Shown here: positions 33,783 to 42,608 of the stretch, one piece after another
How positions within the stretch are numbered: position 1 is the first letter of the stretch
How the letters are laid out: the number at the start of each line of letters is the position of its first letter
The notes under the pieces: generated by a model
Database searches by the model: none
Told to the model about the DNA's origin: nothing
The model's input: only the letters and a program-made list of their open reading frames with translations
DNA from: Pseudomonas viridiflava
Lineage (GTDB): Bacteria > Pseudomonadota > Gammaproteobacteria > Pseudomonadales > Pseudomonadaceae
Assembly: GCF_900585905.1 (NCBI RefSeq)
Contig: NZ_UTVH01000016.1
Location: 62,001-126,000, forward strand
DNA: 64,000 nucleotides
Direction: 5' to 3'
Position numbers and translations under genes: made by a program

Positions 33783-34412
33783 CTATGGGCGCCTGCGCCA
33801 GACACTTGCCAGCCAGGGTTGCTGCTCTCTGGGCAGCCCGGCAGGCCGGTAATAATGCTCAAGCTCGTCAAAGCCTGCCTGCTCCAGCAATTGTCGCCAC
33901 GCTGCCAGATCGTGATACGAAGCGTAACGCGGGCCGTTCCAGCCTTCGCGGTTATCGCCTCGCGGATTTGAACTGAACAGAACGCCGCCGGGTTTAAGGC
34001 TGGCGTGCAGCGAGGCAAGCACCTGCGGCAGTTCCTGCAGCGGCACATGAAACAGCACGGCATTGGCGAAGACGCCATCGAAGCGCTCCGGCGGCAAGTC
34101 CAGTTCGAGGAAGTTTTGCTGCCAGACCTCGCAACCGGTGTCTGCCCGTGCCATGGCCGCAAAGCGCTCGGAGCCGTCGAGGCCAATAGCGACATGGCCC
34201 ATGGCTTTGAACGTGTTCAGGTCGCGACCCGGTCCGCAGCCAAAATCCAGAATCTGCCACGGCGTCGGCGTTTCGATGTGGCGCAGCAGCGCCTCGATGT
34301 TCTGGCTGACATCGTGATCGCGAGTGCCCTCGCGAAAGTCATCCGCCACCTCGTTGTAATGATCCAGGGTTTTCGTGGTGATCTGGGCAAGGTCCGGCGC
34401 TTCTAGCTTCAT
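33783..34412 (-). CDS. SAM-dependent class I methyltransferase
   Basis: This 209-residue protein has a class I methyltransferase fold: motif I ILDFGCGPGRDLNTF, the acidic residue of motif II in AIGLDGSERF, and motif IV FDGVFANAVLFHV, followed by LKPGGVLF. The substrate is unknown. It is convergent with the small hypothetical gene (16-base gap) and 41 bases downstream of metI on the same strand, so it may be read through from the sulfur operon. Confidence 0.88.
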   Translation of the reverse strand: MKLEAPDLAQITTKTLDHYNEVADDFREGTRDHDVSQNIEALLRHIETPTPWQILDFGCGPGRDLNTFKAMGHVAIGLDGSERFAAMARADTGCEVWQQNFLELDLPPERFDGVFANAVLFHVPLQELPQVLASLHASLKPGGVLFSSNPRGDNREGWNGPRYASYHDLAAWRQLLEQAGFDELEHYYRPAGLPREQQPWLASVWRRRP

Positions 34413-34453
34413 GGCAGTCTGTTCAAACAGTGAGGCGGCGAATATAACCGCAG

Positions 34454-35098
34454 TCAGCGCTTGTTCAAACCTTTGGCCAGGCGGTCGCCGCCGAGTTGAA
34501 TCACCGCCACCAGTAGCACCAGTAGCACGATGACCGTCAGCATCACCTGGGTATCGAAGCGCTGATAGCCGTAGCGATAGGCGATGTCGCCCAGGCCTCC
34601 GGCACCAATCGCACCGGCCATGGCTGAGGAGTTGATCATGGTCACCAGGGTGATGGTGAAGCCGCCGACGATCCCCGGCAGCGCTTCCGGCAACAGCACG
34701 TGCCAGATGATATGCCAGCGGCGGCAGCCCATGGCCTGGGCGGCTTCGATCAGGCCATGGTCGACTTCACGCAGGCTGACCTCGGCGATGCGGGCGAAAA
34801 ACGGCGTCGCCGCGATGGTCAGTGGCACCACCGCCGCCCAGACACCATAGGTGGTGCCGACGATCAGGCGGGTGAAGGGGATCAGCGCCACCATCAGGAT
34901 CAGAAACGGAATCGAGCGGAACAGGTTGACGAAGCCACCGAGCACGCGGTTCAGCGCCGGAGCCTGATAGATGCCGCCCTTGCCGCTGGTGACCAGAATC
35001 ACGGCCAGCGGAATGCCCAGCACCAGCGCGATCAGCGATGAAACGCCGACCATCAGGAAGGTATCGATGACGCCTTGCACCAACCGCTCAGACCACAT
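34454..35098 (-). CDS. metI: MetI-type ABC transporter permease
   Basis: This 214-residue inner-membrane permease has five predicted helices and the EAA-type loop [19 protein letters not shown] followed by LLPEALPGI. The start at 35098 ([17 protein letters not shown]) is the family N-terminus; the frame runs open to 35137. It overlaps metN by 11 bases and is the last gene of the sulfur operon. The family imports D- and L-methionine; here the genes downstream of sulfur oxygenases suggest methionine or a related organosulfur compound. Confidence 0.93.
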   Translation of the reverse strand: MWSERLVQGVIDTFLMVGVSSLIALVLGIPLAVILVTSGKGGIYQAPALNRVLGGFVNLFRSIPFLILMVALIPFTRLIVGTTYGVWAAVVPLTIAATPFFARIAEVSLREVDHGLIEAAQAMGCRRWHIIWHVLLPEALPGIVGGFTITLVTMINSSAMAGAIGAGGLGDIAYRYGYQRFDTQVMLTVIVLLVLLVAVIQLGGDRLAKGLNKR

Positions 35099-36218
35099 AA
35101 CCCACCACCTCCACGTGTTGCGCCTGCTGACGCGCATGGCTCAATAAAGTCTGCACGCCATGGGGTGACCCGGCCACGGCCAGCAGCAGATGACCCAGGG
35201 CGCGACCCTGAATGCGTTCCACGCCGCCGTGCAGGAGGCTGACGCGCCCACCCAGCGCAGTAAACAGCGCAGCCAGATCCGGCTCCTGATCGCGGTTGCC
35301 GGTGAAATGCAGGTCCAGCACGATGCTGGCGCCGGGCCTCTGCGGCGCTGATGCCAGCCGCGCCTGCAGATCCTCAGGCAGGCCATGCTGCAAGGGCGCG
35401 AGCAAGGTTTTGCTGACCTCATGCTGCGGGTTGCCGAATACCTGCCAGACCGGCCCTTGCTCGACGACGCGGCCCTGTTCCAGCACCACCACGCGGTCAC
35501 AGATGTCGCGGATCACCGCCATTTCGTGAGTGATCAGGACGATGGTCAGGCCCAGGCGCTGATTGATCTCGCGCAGCAGGCCAAGAATCGATTGCGTGGT
35601 TTCCGGGTCCAGCGCCGAGGTCGCTTCGTCGCAGAGCAGAATTGCCGGGTCATGCACCAGTGCGCGGGCGATGCCGACGCGTTGTTTCTGGCCACCGGAC
35701 AGCTGTGCCGGGTACACCTTGTGCTTGTCCTGCAGTCCCACCAGTTCCAGCAGCTCGCTGACCTTGCGCTGGCGCTGCTCTCTGCGTACGCCCGCCACCT
35801 TGAGAGGCAACTCGACGTTCTGCCAGACGGTCTTGGCGGACATCAGGTTGAAGTGCTGGAAGATCATGCCGATGCGCCGCCGCAGCGCGACCAGCTGGTC
35901 TTCAGTGAACGGGCCGATGTCAGTCTGTTCGATGAGCACGCGGCCGCTGCTGGGTTGCTCCAGGCGGTTGATGGTGCGGATCAGCGACGATTTGCCCGCA
36001 CCGCTGCGGCCAATGATGCCGAAAATCTCGCCGCGCTGGATCGCCAGGTCGATGTGCTGCAGGGCGTCGACCGGGCCCTGGCGGCCCTGATAGGTTTTGC
36101 AAAGGTTGATGAACCTGACGTGGGCGTGATTCAGTTCGGCATGCAGCTCGGTCTGTTGCGCCGAATACGTTGATCCCGAGGGGTCGAGAGGCCACTGGCG
36201 TTGCACGGTTGCGCTCAT
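35088..36218 (-). CDS. metN: MetN-type ABC transporter ATPase
   Basis: This 376-residue ATPase shows Walker [12 protein letters not shown], the Q-loop [12 protein letters not shown], signature [15 protein letters not shown], Walker [13 protein letters not shown] and the switch [11 protein letters not shown]. The extra C-terminal NIL (ACT-like) domain of about 75 residues, which senses methionine, is present (about 295-376). The start is placed at [12 protein letters not shown] with GGAAAG upstream; the open frame further out to 36329 is not supported. It begins one base after metQ ends. Confidence 0.93.
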   Translation of the reverse strand: MSATVQRQWPLDPSGSTYSAQQTELHAELNHAHVRFINLCKTYQGRQGPVDALQHIDLAIQRGEIFGIIGRSGAGKSSLIRTINRLEQPSSGRVLIEQTDIGPFTEDQLVALRRRIGMIFQHFNLMSAKTVWQNVELPLKVAGVRREQRQRKVSELLELVGLQDKHKVYPAQLSGGQKQRVGIARALVHDPAILLCDEATSALDPETTQSILGLLREINQRLGLTIVLITHEMAVIRDICDRVVVLEQGRVVEQGPVWQVFGNPQHEVSKTLLAPLQHGLPEDLQARLASAPQRPGASIVLDLHFTGNRDQEPDLAALFTALGGRVSLLHGGVERIQGRALGHLLLAVAGSPHGVQTLLSHARQQAQHVEVVGYVV

Positions 36219-36219
36219 G

Positions 36220-37005
36220 TCAGTCTTTCCAGCCGGCTTGATAAAGTGTGCCGTTGACCTTGTCCAGCGCCGCGCGCACCACCGGCGAGTGCTGGTAGAT
36301 ATCGACGAATTTCGCCAGTCGGGGATCATTTTTGTTCTCGGGCTTGATCACGAACTGGATGACATATTCGGGATGATCAAGGCCGTCGAAAAGAATCGCC
36401 GATTGCGCATCGAAGGTTTTCGCCAGGCGGATGTACGCCGGGTAGCCTTGCACCAGATCGGCATCGTCATAGGCCCGTACCAGCTGCACGGCTTCGACCT
36501 GGATCAGCCTGATTTTTTTCGGGTTGGCAGTGATGTCTTCCTCCGTCGCCTTGTAGCCGACACCTTGCCTGAGACTGATCAAGCCGGCCTTGGCCAGCAG
36601 TTGCAGGCCGCGCCCGCTGTTGATCGGATCGTTGGCAATGGCGACCGTGGCACCCTCGGGCAACTGGTCGACGCGTGTGTATTTCTTCGAATAGAGGCCG
36701 ACGTTGTTGATGATGCCGGGTGCATAGGGCACCAGCGTGGAGCCTGCGGCCTCGTTGGCATTGGTCAGAAACGGAATGTGCTGGAAATAATTCACGTCGA
36801 TGTCGCCTGCGGCCAGGCTTACGTTGGGGGCGATCCAGTCGGTGAACTCCACCAGTTCGACCTTGAGGCCCTGTTTGCCCGCTTCTTCCACGGCTGCTTC
36901 AAGGGGGATGGCGAAGGCAGCGGTCGTGCCGACCTTCAAGGTCTCTGCGGCGCTGGCGTTCAGGGCCAGCAGGCTCAGGGCCAGGGTGCTGATGATTTTT
37001 TTCAT
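36220..37005 (-). CDS. metQ: MetQ-type (NlpA family) substrate-binding protein
   Basis: This 261-residue exported protein starts with a signal peptide ([19 protein letters not shown]) and continues [18 protein letters not shown]. It contains [41 protein letters not shown] and [14 protein letters not shown], the NlpA/MetQ pattern. No lipobox cysteine is visible, so it is probably a soluble periplasmic protein rather than a lipoprotein. It is the third component of the MetNIQ-type transporter and sits 67 bases after the LLM monooxygenase gene. Confidence 0.92.
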   Translation of the reverse strand: MKKIISTLALSLLALNASAAETLKVGTTAAFAIPLEAAVEEAGKQGLKVELVEFTDWIAPNVSLAAGDIDVNYFQHIPFLTNANEAAGSTLVPYAPGIINNVGLYSKKYTRVDQLPEGATVAIANDPINSGRGLQLLAKAGLISLRQGVGYKATEEDITANPKKIRLIQVEAVQLVRAYDDADLVQGYPAYIRLAKTFDAQSAILFDGLDHPEYVIQFVIKPENKNDPRLAKFVDIYQHSPVVRAALDKVNGTLYQAGWKD

Positions 37006-37072
37006 GGTCAGGGTCCGCTGTGTTGTTTGACGAGATTGTGCTGTCACTCGTACGGGCTCAAGGCGGCCGTGC

Positions 37073-38428
37073 TCAACGCCGATAACCGGCGCCCACGTGC
37101 CGTTGCGGTAATCGCGCGTCGCCGTCGGGGAAGATCTTCTGCCGCAGGCTGCCGTCGGCATATTCGGTCTTGTAGGCGCCGCGCCGCTGCAACTCGGGGA
37201 TCACCAGATCGATGAAGTCCACGTAGCTTTCCGGGGTGACAGTGCGGGTCAGGTTGAAGCCGTCCAGACCGGTTTCGGCGATCCAGGATTCCAGCTCGTC
37301 CGCCACCTGTTCGGGCGAACCGATCAGGGTGATATAGCGGCCGCCCAGGGCGTGCTGGTCGAGCAGTTTCTGCCGGGTCCAGTCATTGTTTTTCAGGTTC
37401 TTGGTCGCCGACTGGATGGCATTGCTTTTCACATACTCAATCGGCTCATTCAGTTCATAGTCGGCAAAATCGATGCCGGTGGAGGCGGCGAAATGGGCGA
37501 CGCCTGCTTCGGCGCTGGCGAACTCGCGATACTCGGCATGCTTGGCCCGCGCTTCGGCCTCGGTGTTGCCAACAATCACGTTCAGGCCCATGAACACGTT
37601 GACGTCGTCGGGGTTGCGCCCGGCGGCCACGGCGCTGGCGCGGACCTTGTCCACCTGCTCGCGGGTCGCGGCCTTGTTCTGCCCGCTGATGAACACGCAT
37701 TCGGCATGCTGCCCGGCAAACTGCAGGCCGCGCTCGGAACTGCCCGCCTGGAACAGCACCGGCGTGCGCTGGATTGAGGGCTCGCACAGGTGATAGCCCT
37801 CGACCTGATAGAACTCGCCCTTGTGCTGCACCGGATGCACCTTGTCCGGTCGGGCGTAGATGCGCTGCTGGCGATCATTGATCACCGCATCGTCTTCCCA
37901 ACTGCCTTCCCACAGCTTGTAGAGCACCTGGAGGTACTCGTCCGCCTGATCGTAACGGCGGTCATGCTCGACCTGCTCACTCAGGCCCATGGCCCGAGCG
38001 GCGCTGTCCAGATAGCCGGTGACGATGTTCCAGCCGACACGGGCGCGACTGAGGTGGTCCAGAGTCGACATGCGTCGTGCGAAAAGATACGGAGCTTCGT
38101 AGGTGAGGTTCGCTGTCAGGCCAAAACCCAGGTTTTTGGTGACAGCCGCCATGGCTGATACCAGCAACAACGGGTCATTGACGGGCAGCTGAACAGACTC
38201 CTTGAGTGTGACGTCAACCGAATGCTGATAGACGTCGTACACGCCAACGATGTCGGCGATGAACAGGCCGTCGAACAGCCCGCGTTCCAGCAGTTGCGCC
38301 AGTTCGGTCCAGTATTCAAGCGTGTTGTACTGGGTCGAGTTGTCCCGCGGGTGGGTCCACAGGCCGTGATTGATGTGGCCAATGCAGTTCATGTTGAACG
38401 CATTGAGAAGGATCTTTTTCTTCGCCAT
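37073..38428 (-). CDS. LLM-class flavin-dependent monooxygenase (NtaA/SnaA/DszA family)
   Basis: This 451-residue reduced-flavin monooxygenase starts MAKKKILLNAFNMNCIGHIN and contains WTELAQLLERGLFDGLFIAD, the flavin-binding AMAAVTKNLGFGLTANLTYE and RARVGWNIVTGYLDSAARAMG. Family members oxidise chelators, sulfones or sulfonates using FMNH2 from a separate reductase; no reductase gene is nearby. Its start codon shares one base with the stop of the upstream sfnB-like gene. Substrate unknown; context suggests desulfurisation of an organosulfur compound. Confidence 0.92.
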   Translation of the reverse strand: MAKKKILLNAFNMNCIGHINHGLWTHPRDNSTQYNTLEYWTELAQLLERGLFDGLFIADIVGVYDVYQHSVDVTLKESVQLPVNDPLLLVSAMAAVTKNLGFGLTANLTYEAPYLFARRMSTLDHLSRARVGWNIVTGYLDSAARAMGLSEQVEHDRRYDQADEYLQVLYKLWEGSWEDDAVINDRQQRIYARPDKVHPVQHKGEFYQVEGYHLCEPSIQRTPVLFQAGSSERGLQFAGQHAECVFISGQNKAATREQVDKVRASAVAAGRNPDDVNVFMGLNVIVGNTEAEARAKHAEYREFASAEAGVAHFAASTGIDFADYELNEPIEYVKSNAIQSATKNLKNNDWTRQKLLDQHALGGRYITLIGSPEQVADELESWIAETGLDGFNLTRTVTPESYVDFIDLVIPELQRRGAYKTEYADGSLRQKIFPDGDARLPQRHVGAGYRR

Positions 38429-39633
38429 CAAATAGTCCCCCGCAACGGAGGGTTCTGCTCATTGAGGTAGTAGTTGCCAATGGCGTGATACTTCCAGCGG
38501 ACCGGGTCGTGCAGGGTATGAACCCGGGCGTTGCGCCAGTGCCGGTCAAGCCCGTTTTCAGCCAGGGTCGCCTGGCTGCCCGCCAGTTCGAACAGGGTGC
38601 TGCTCGCGGCGAGGGAGATTTCAGTGCTGATCGCCCGCGCTTCGGCCACTGCGATGGACGCCGCAGCGACGTTCTCGGCGTTGCTGTCCGCCTGGGCGCG
38701 ATCAACGAAAACACCTGCGCGATTGAGCAGGGACTCGGCGGCGTACAGGCGCACACTCAACTTGCCGAAGCTGTTGAGCGTCAGCGGGTCGTCCACGGCC
38801 TTTTCAAGGCCGGAGTCGATCCACGGGCGGCTGCGGCTGCGCACGAACTGCAATGCGTCTTCAAATGCGGCGCGAGCAATGCCGGTGTCGATGGCGGCGT
38901 GGAGAATCTGCGCCAGCGGGCCGACCGTGGTGGGCCGCTCGAATGCGCTCTGGAATGGCACTACATCGGCCGCTTGCACATAAACGTCGTCAAAGACCAC
39001 CGAGCCACTGCCGGTGGTGCGCTGCCCAAACCCGCTCCAGTCGTCAATCACGGTCAGACCCTCGCTGTCAGCGGGTACGAAAGCCAGCTGCTGCACGCCG
39101 TTTTCATCGATAACCGAGGTAGGAATACGCTGCGCGTAAAGCGCGCCGGTGGCATAGAACTTACGCCCGCTGATGCGATAACCCTGGCCGTCACGGGTCA
39201 GGCGGGTGCTGCGGTCGTGGGCGGTTTTGGTGCCCAGCTCAGCCAGCGCGTTGCCGAAACGCGCACCGGCCAGCGCTTCGGCGTACAGGCGCGCCTGTTG
39301 CTCGGGGTTGCCGTTCACGCGCAGCACTTCCAGCGCATAAAAGTGATTCTGCGGGATCTGCCCCAGCGAGGCGTCGGCCTCGGCAATCAGGCGGATGACT
39401 TCGGCCAGGGTGACATTGGAAACCCCGGCGCCGCCAAACGCTCGGGGCACGCTGATGCCCCAGAGCCCGGACTGGCTGAATTGCTCAAGTTCGGCATGGG
39501 GCAGGCGGCGCTCGCGGTCACGAACGGCACTGTGCTGCTTGAAGTGCGCGGCCAGTTCAGTGGCGATGTGCAGCGCCTGTTCATCGCTTTCGATCAGGTT
39601 GGCAAGGTCCCGCGACGGGGGGTACACGCTCAT
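38428..39633 (-). CDS. sfnB: SfnB-type acyl-CoA-dehydrogenase-fold sulfur acquisition oxidoreductase (copy 1)
   Basis: This 401-residue flavoprotein of the acyl-CoA-dehydrogenase/DszC fold contains SVPRAFGGAGVSNVTLAEV, SGRKFYATGALYA, VIDDWSGFGQRTTGSGSV and the C-terminal DRHWRNARVHTLHDPVRWKY. SfnB enzymes act in dimethyl-sulfone and sulfonate use. The start at MSVYPPSRDLANL is preferred over the open frame to 39702. It is a tandem paralogue of the next gene, 23 bases downstream of it; the C-terminal HWRNARVHTLHDPVRWKYHA is identical in the two. Confidence 0.92.
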   Translation of the reverse strand: MSVYPPSRDLANLIESDEQALHIATELAAHFKQHSAVRDRERRLPHAELEQFSQSGLWGISVPRAFGGAGVSNVTLAEVIRLIAEADASLGQIPQNHFYALEVLRVNGNPEQQARLYAEALAGARFGNALAELGTKTAHDRSTRLTRDGQGYRISGRKFYATGALYAQRIPTSVIDENGVQQLAFVPADSEGLTVIDDWSGFGQRTTGSGSVVFDDVYVQAADVVPFQSAFERPTTVGPLAQILHAAIDTGIARAAFEDALQFVRSRSRPWIDSGLEKAVDDPLTLNSFGKLSVRLYAAESLLNRAGVFVDRAQADSNAENVAAASIAVAEARAISTEISLAASSTLFELAGSQATLAENGLDRHWRNARVHTLHDPVRWKYHAIGNYYLNEQNPPLRGTI

Positions 39634-39656
39634 GACGATCAACTCCGGTGGACGAT

Positions 39657-40904
39657 TCAAATCCACGAATGGCGGGCGGGCAGGGTGCCGTTGAGGTGCC
39701 ACGCGCCTATGGCGTGGTATTTCCAGCGCACGGGGTCGTGGAGGGTGTGAACGCGGGCGTTGCGCCAGTGCCGGTCAAGGTTGAATTGGGCCAGCGTGGC
39801 GCGGCTGCCTGCCAGTTCGAACAGTTTCTCGCTGGCCTGCAGGGCGATTTCAGTGGTCAGCGCTTTGGCCCGCGCCACGGCGATGGACGCGCGCGCGGCA
39901 GAGTGCTCGGTTATCGGGCTGGCACTGACGGCATCCAGAATGCGCGCGGCGTCGTGCAACAGTGCTTCGGCGGCGTGCAGGTCGAGGGTGAGCCTGCCGA
40001 TATCAGCGATCACGTAGGGATCGTCGCTGGCGCGAGCGACAGCAGCATCAATCCAGGGCCGCGAATGCTGGCGAACGAAAGCCAGGGTGTCGTCCATCGC
40101 CGCGCGGGCAATCCCGGCGTCAATCGCCGCCTGAACCAGTTGCGACACGGCGCCCTGAATATTGGGGGTGAGAGAGAGACGCCAGTTGTCGACCACCAGC
40201 TGCGCATCGACAATCACGTTGTCGAGCCGCACCGTACCGCTTGCGGTGGTGCGCTGGCCGAAGCCTGACCAGTCATCGACGATGCTCAACCCGGCGTTGC
40301 CCCGGGGCACGAACGCCATGACCTGCCGGCCTTGCTCATCCAGTGCCTTGACCGCGACCCAATGGGCAAACAGTGCGCCGGTGGAGTAAAACTTTTCGCC
40401 ATTGAGGACCCGCTTGCCGTTTTCGCGAGTGAGGCGGGCCTTGAGTTCGAGGGTGTTTTTGCTCCCCCGCTCGGGCCCGGCATTACCGATGCGCCAGCCG
40501 TCCAGCACGCTGTTGAACAGCGTCTGCTGCTGTTGTTGGGTGGCGGTACCCAGCAGCAGATGAATAATGCCGAACTGGTTCTGCGGCATCTGGCCTAGCG
40601 CCGGGTCGGCGGCCGAGATGATCCGGAACACCTCGGCGATGGTCACGAAGGACACCTGCGGACCGCCATAGGCACGGGGGATGGCAATGCTGCCCAGGCC
40701 GCTTTGAGTGAATTGCTCTATTTGTGCCCAGGGCAACTGCCGCTCGGCGTCGCGCTTGGCTGCCTGCACACGTGCCTGGGCGGCGAGCGCATGCGCCGCT
40801 TCAATCGCCTGGCGATCATTCTGGAGCACGGCTGCTTTGTAGAGCGGCGGGGCAATGTCAGCCCCTCGCTCGGCTGATCTGGCGTGTGACGTTGAAGCAA
40901 CCAT
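39657..40904 (-). CDS. SfnB-type sulfur acquisition oxidoreductase (copy 2)
   Basis: This 415-residue paralogue has the same landmarks as the adjacent copy: IPRAYGGPQVSFVTIAEVF, NGEKFYSTGALFAHW, IVDDWSGFGQRTTASGTV and DRHWRNARVHTLHDPV. The two differ enough elsewhere for different substrates. It is the first full-length gene of the sulfur operon, 153 bases downstream of the 21-codon leader ORF. P. putida has the same pair followed by DszA-like and methionine-transport genes. Confidence 0.92.
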   Translation of the reverse strand: MVASTSHARSAERGADIAPPLYKAAVLQNDRQAIEAAHALAAQARVQAAKRDAERQLPWAQIEQFTQSGLGSIAIPRAYGGPQVSFVTIAEVFRIISAADPALGQMPQNQFGIIHLLLGTATQQQQQTLFNSVLDGWRIGNAGPERGSKNTLELKARLTRENGKRVLNGEKFYSTGALFAHWVAVKALDEQGRQVMAFVPRGNAGLSIVDDWSGFGQRTTASGTVRLDNVIVDAQLVVDNWRLSLTPNIQGAVSQLVQAAIDAGIARAAMDDTLAFVRQHSRPWIDAAVARASDDPYVIADIGRLTLDLHAAEALLHDAARILDAVSASPITEHSAARASIAVARAKALTTEIALQASEKLFELAGSRATLAQFNLDRHWRNARVHTLHDPVRWKYHAIGAWHLNGTLPARHSWI

Positions 40905-41044
40905 CCGGAACCTCGCAGAACGCCGCTATGCGCGGCATGAAAAATCAACGATGTCCGGTGGTCCGGTGCATATACCCTAAAGCTACAAAGATATTAAATG
41001 AACGACTATTTTGGAATAAGCATAGAAGTGGCAGTTGTCTTCTC

Positions 41045-41059
41045 AGGCGCTATGCGCCT
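41045..41059 (-). promoter_or_regulatory. Hairpin overlapping the leader ORF stop codon
   Basis: AGGCGC, a 3-base loop TAT and GCGCCT form a perfect 6-bp stem that overlaps the TAG of the 21-codon ORF. It is placed as an attenuator or leader hairpin would be, before the sfnB genes. There is no T-run immediately after it, but AT-rich sequence follows at 40974-41030. Confidence 0.45.
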
Positions 41060-41123
41060 ACGCAAGACAGAAGCCCGGTAACACGACGATTAAAATAAGT
41101 TTCAAATTGAGGTGCGATGCCAT
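41058..41123 (-). CDS. Candidate 21-residue leader peptide of the sulfur operon
   Basis: A short ORF reads MASHLNLKLILIVVLPGFCLA, given here as first to last residues 1-21, and stops at TAG. GGAGGTG lies six bases before its ATG, one of the best ribosome sites in the window, which argues for real translation. It is hydrophobic with a cysteine at position 19, third from the end, and a hairpin covers the stop codon. It lies 153 bases upstream of the first SfnB gene on the same strand. Translation-coupled control of the operon by cysteine supply is an inference. No other gene explains this part of the 422-base gap. Confidence 0.55.
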   Translation of the reverse strand: MASHLNLKLILIVVLPGFCLA

Positions 41124-41326
41124 GGTTGTCACCTCCTGCATGAGTGTTCATGAAAGAGACGTGCCGTTCGGGCTGTCTTACTCGCTCAAAGTGTAGGCAT
41201 ATGAGTAGGTAGTTGTAGGAAAGATCTTGGTAGAAAGGATTATAGGGTTGTGTTTACCCGTCAATAACGCCGCCCGTACGCGAAGCTTGGCCAGGCAATC
41301 GCGTACGGTCGCAATAACGGCACTAT

Positions 41327-42061
41327 TTATTTGTATTCAGCGCGGGTATCCAGTGTGCTAACACTGATTTCTCGAGCAGGTGCCCAGCGCGAGTTATTGC
41401 CTACACGATCGATAACGCAATAAGTAACCTCAAGTTGCGGCTCATCACCCGCCTCGCGAATCAAGGTTGCGGGCACTAGCAGTTCCACGGGCTTGCCGAC
41501 GTTTTGTGCCGTCAGCGGTGCCAGGTCCATGCGCGCATCTCCCCAGCGCAACGTGATTTCGTCGCAGGGCGCCATGTTCAGGTAGGGCTTGATAGACAGC
41601 GGCAGCCCCTTCTTCACGTAGTGGGTCATCAGGCCGTTGCGCAGCACCGAGTCAGGCACCGAGACCGGCGCCAGCCCCTGATTTTCCTCGGTAGCGGCGT
41701 TCAGCAGCAGGCCACCGGGCATGTCCAGCTTGACCCGCAGCCGACGCGACGGTGAGGTGATCGGCGTGCCACCGACTTTCATCAGCCGATACCAGGTCTT
41801 GATCGTGCCGGTCTGGACGAAGCTTTCCGGTACCCGCAAGGCGATGGAGTGGCCTACGTCGGGCTCGGTCAGCACTTTGGAGGCGACGTAACAACCGTCC
41901 CAGAACAGTTCGATGAGGTCGCCTGCCTCCATGTGGGGATAAGGATCGATGTAGACCAGAAGGTGCGCAGCCGCCCTGATGCCGACGCCGTGTCGATGCG
42001 CCTGGGGTACATAGGGTGGAAAGAGTTTATGACCGTCTTTCTTGCAGGGTATGTGGTTCAT
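41327..42061 (-). CDS. Hypothetical protein with two beta-sandwich-like repeats
   Basis: This 244-residue protein has no signal peptide or transmembrane helix. It contains two related repeats of about 85 residues, at about 30-112 and 150-238. Each runs I-x-PY-x-x-M, then D-x-I-x-L-x-W, a VG-x-x-(V/I)-x-L-x-VP step, and ends in a Y-x-(L/V)-x-x-x-G strand with S/R. The repeats resemble the Ig-like modules seen in large Pseudomonas surface or toxin-type proteins, but I cannot name a family. The start is the ATG at 42061. It sits in AT-richer DNA between two sulfur operons, suggesting a later insertion. Confidence 0.7.
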   Translation of the reverse strand: MNHIPCKKDGHKLFPPYVPQAHRHGVGIRAAAHLLVYIDPYPHMEAGDLIELFWDGCYVASKVLTEPDVGHSIALRVPESFVQTGTIKTWYRLMKVGGTPITSPSRRLRVKLDMPGGLLLNAATEENQGLAPVSVPDSVLRNGLMTHYVKKGLPLSIKPYLNMAPCDEITLRWGDARMDLAPLTAQNVGKPVELLVPATLIREAGDEPQLEVTYCVIDRVGNNSRWAPAREISVSTLDTRAEYK

Positions 42062-42558
42062 GTCTGAATGCTCGTGTCGTTGAGTTAACGATAAGGCGGA
42101 AACCAAATCTTGTCGGAAACTTTGGTGCGGCGATAAATAAGTAGCCCAAAGTTAAGGGTCATGGGAAGCATACAAATTGTCAGGTAAATAGCCTTGCAGC
42201 CCAAGGCAAATACTGCAGTGGTGCGTTGCCATTCAGCTAATGTGGTTTGGCTGTGGGTGTCAAGATACTTGCGGATTGATATTTATATAACGCAAGAAAT
42301 AAGATATTTCCTACAAAAGCACTACTGAGTTTCGGCCTTTCCAGGCTTGAGTGTCCTACTCATAGAAACAACCTGTGGTCATTACACGCCATTTGCTGCG
42401 CGCTCGTGAAAATCCATTTAATAACCATGGTCTGGAACAGTGCGGTTTCCACTCATTCAGAGGGGGCGATCGAATGGGGAATCCGATGTTTTTGTGCACG
42501 ACCACGCTGAATCCAAACACCCGGTGGTCTGTTTTGATTGATGAAATAATGTAAATTG
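42062..42558. other. AT-rich intergenic region, no gene seen
   Basis: These roughly 500 bases are visibly poorer in G and C than the surroundings (for example 42265-42310). I see no ORF with a ribosome site and no repeats. It presumably contains the promoter of the hypothetical gene and may be a remnant of horizontally acquired DNA. Confidence 0.5.
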
Positions 42559-42583
42559 ATAAAAAAAGGCGCCCAAGGGCGCC
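42559..42583 (-). terminator. Rho-independent terminator of the cystine transporter operon
   Basis: On the minus strand the stem GGCGCCC/GGGCGCC is followed by T7, 25 bases after the tcyN stop. The opposite strand has only TTTT after the hairpin. Confidence 0.87.
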
Positions 42584-42608
42584 GGATTTTTCATATGTGT
42601 TTGTAGGA

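Noticed and set aside
42062..42558. Hidden small gene in the AT-rich gap
   Set aside because: I found no short frame with a ribosome site and plausible composition.
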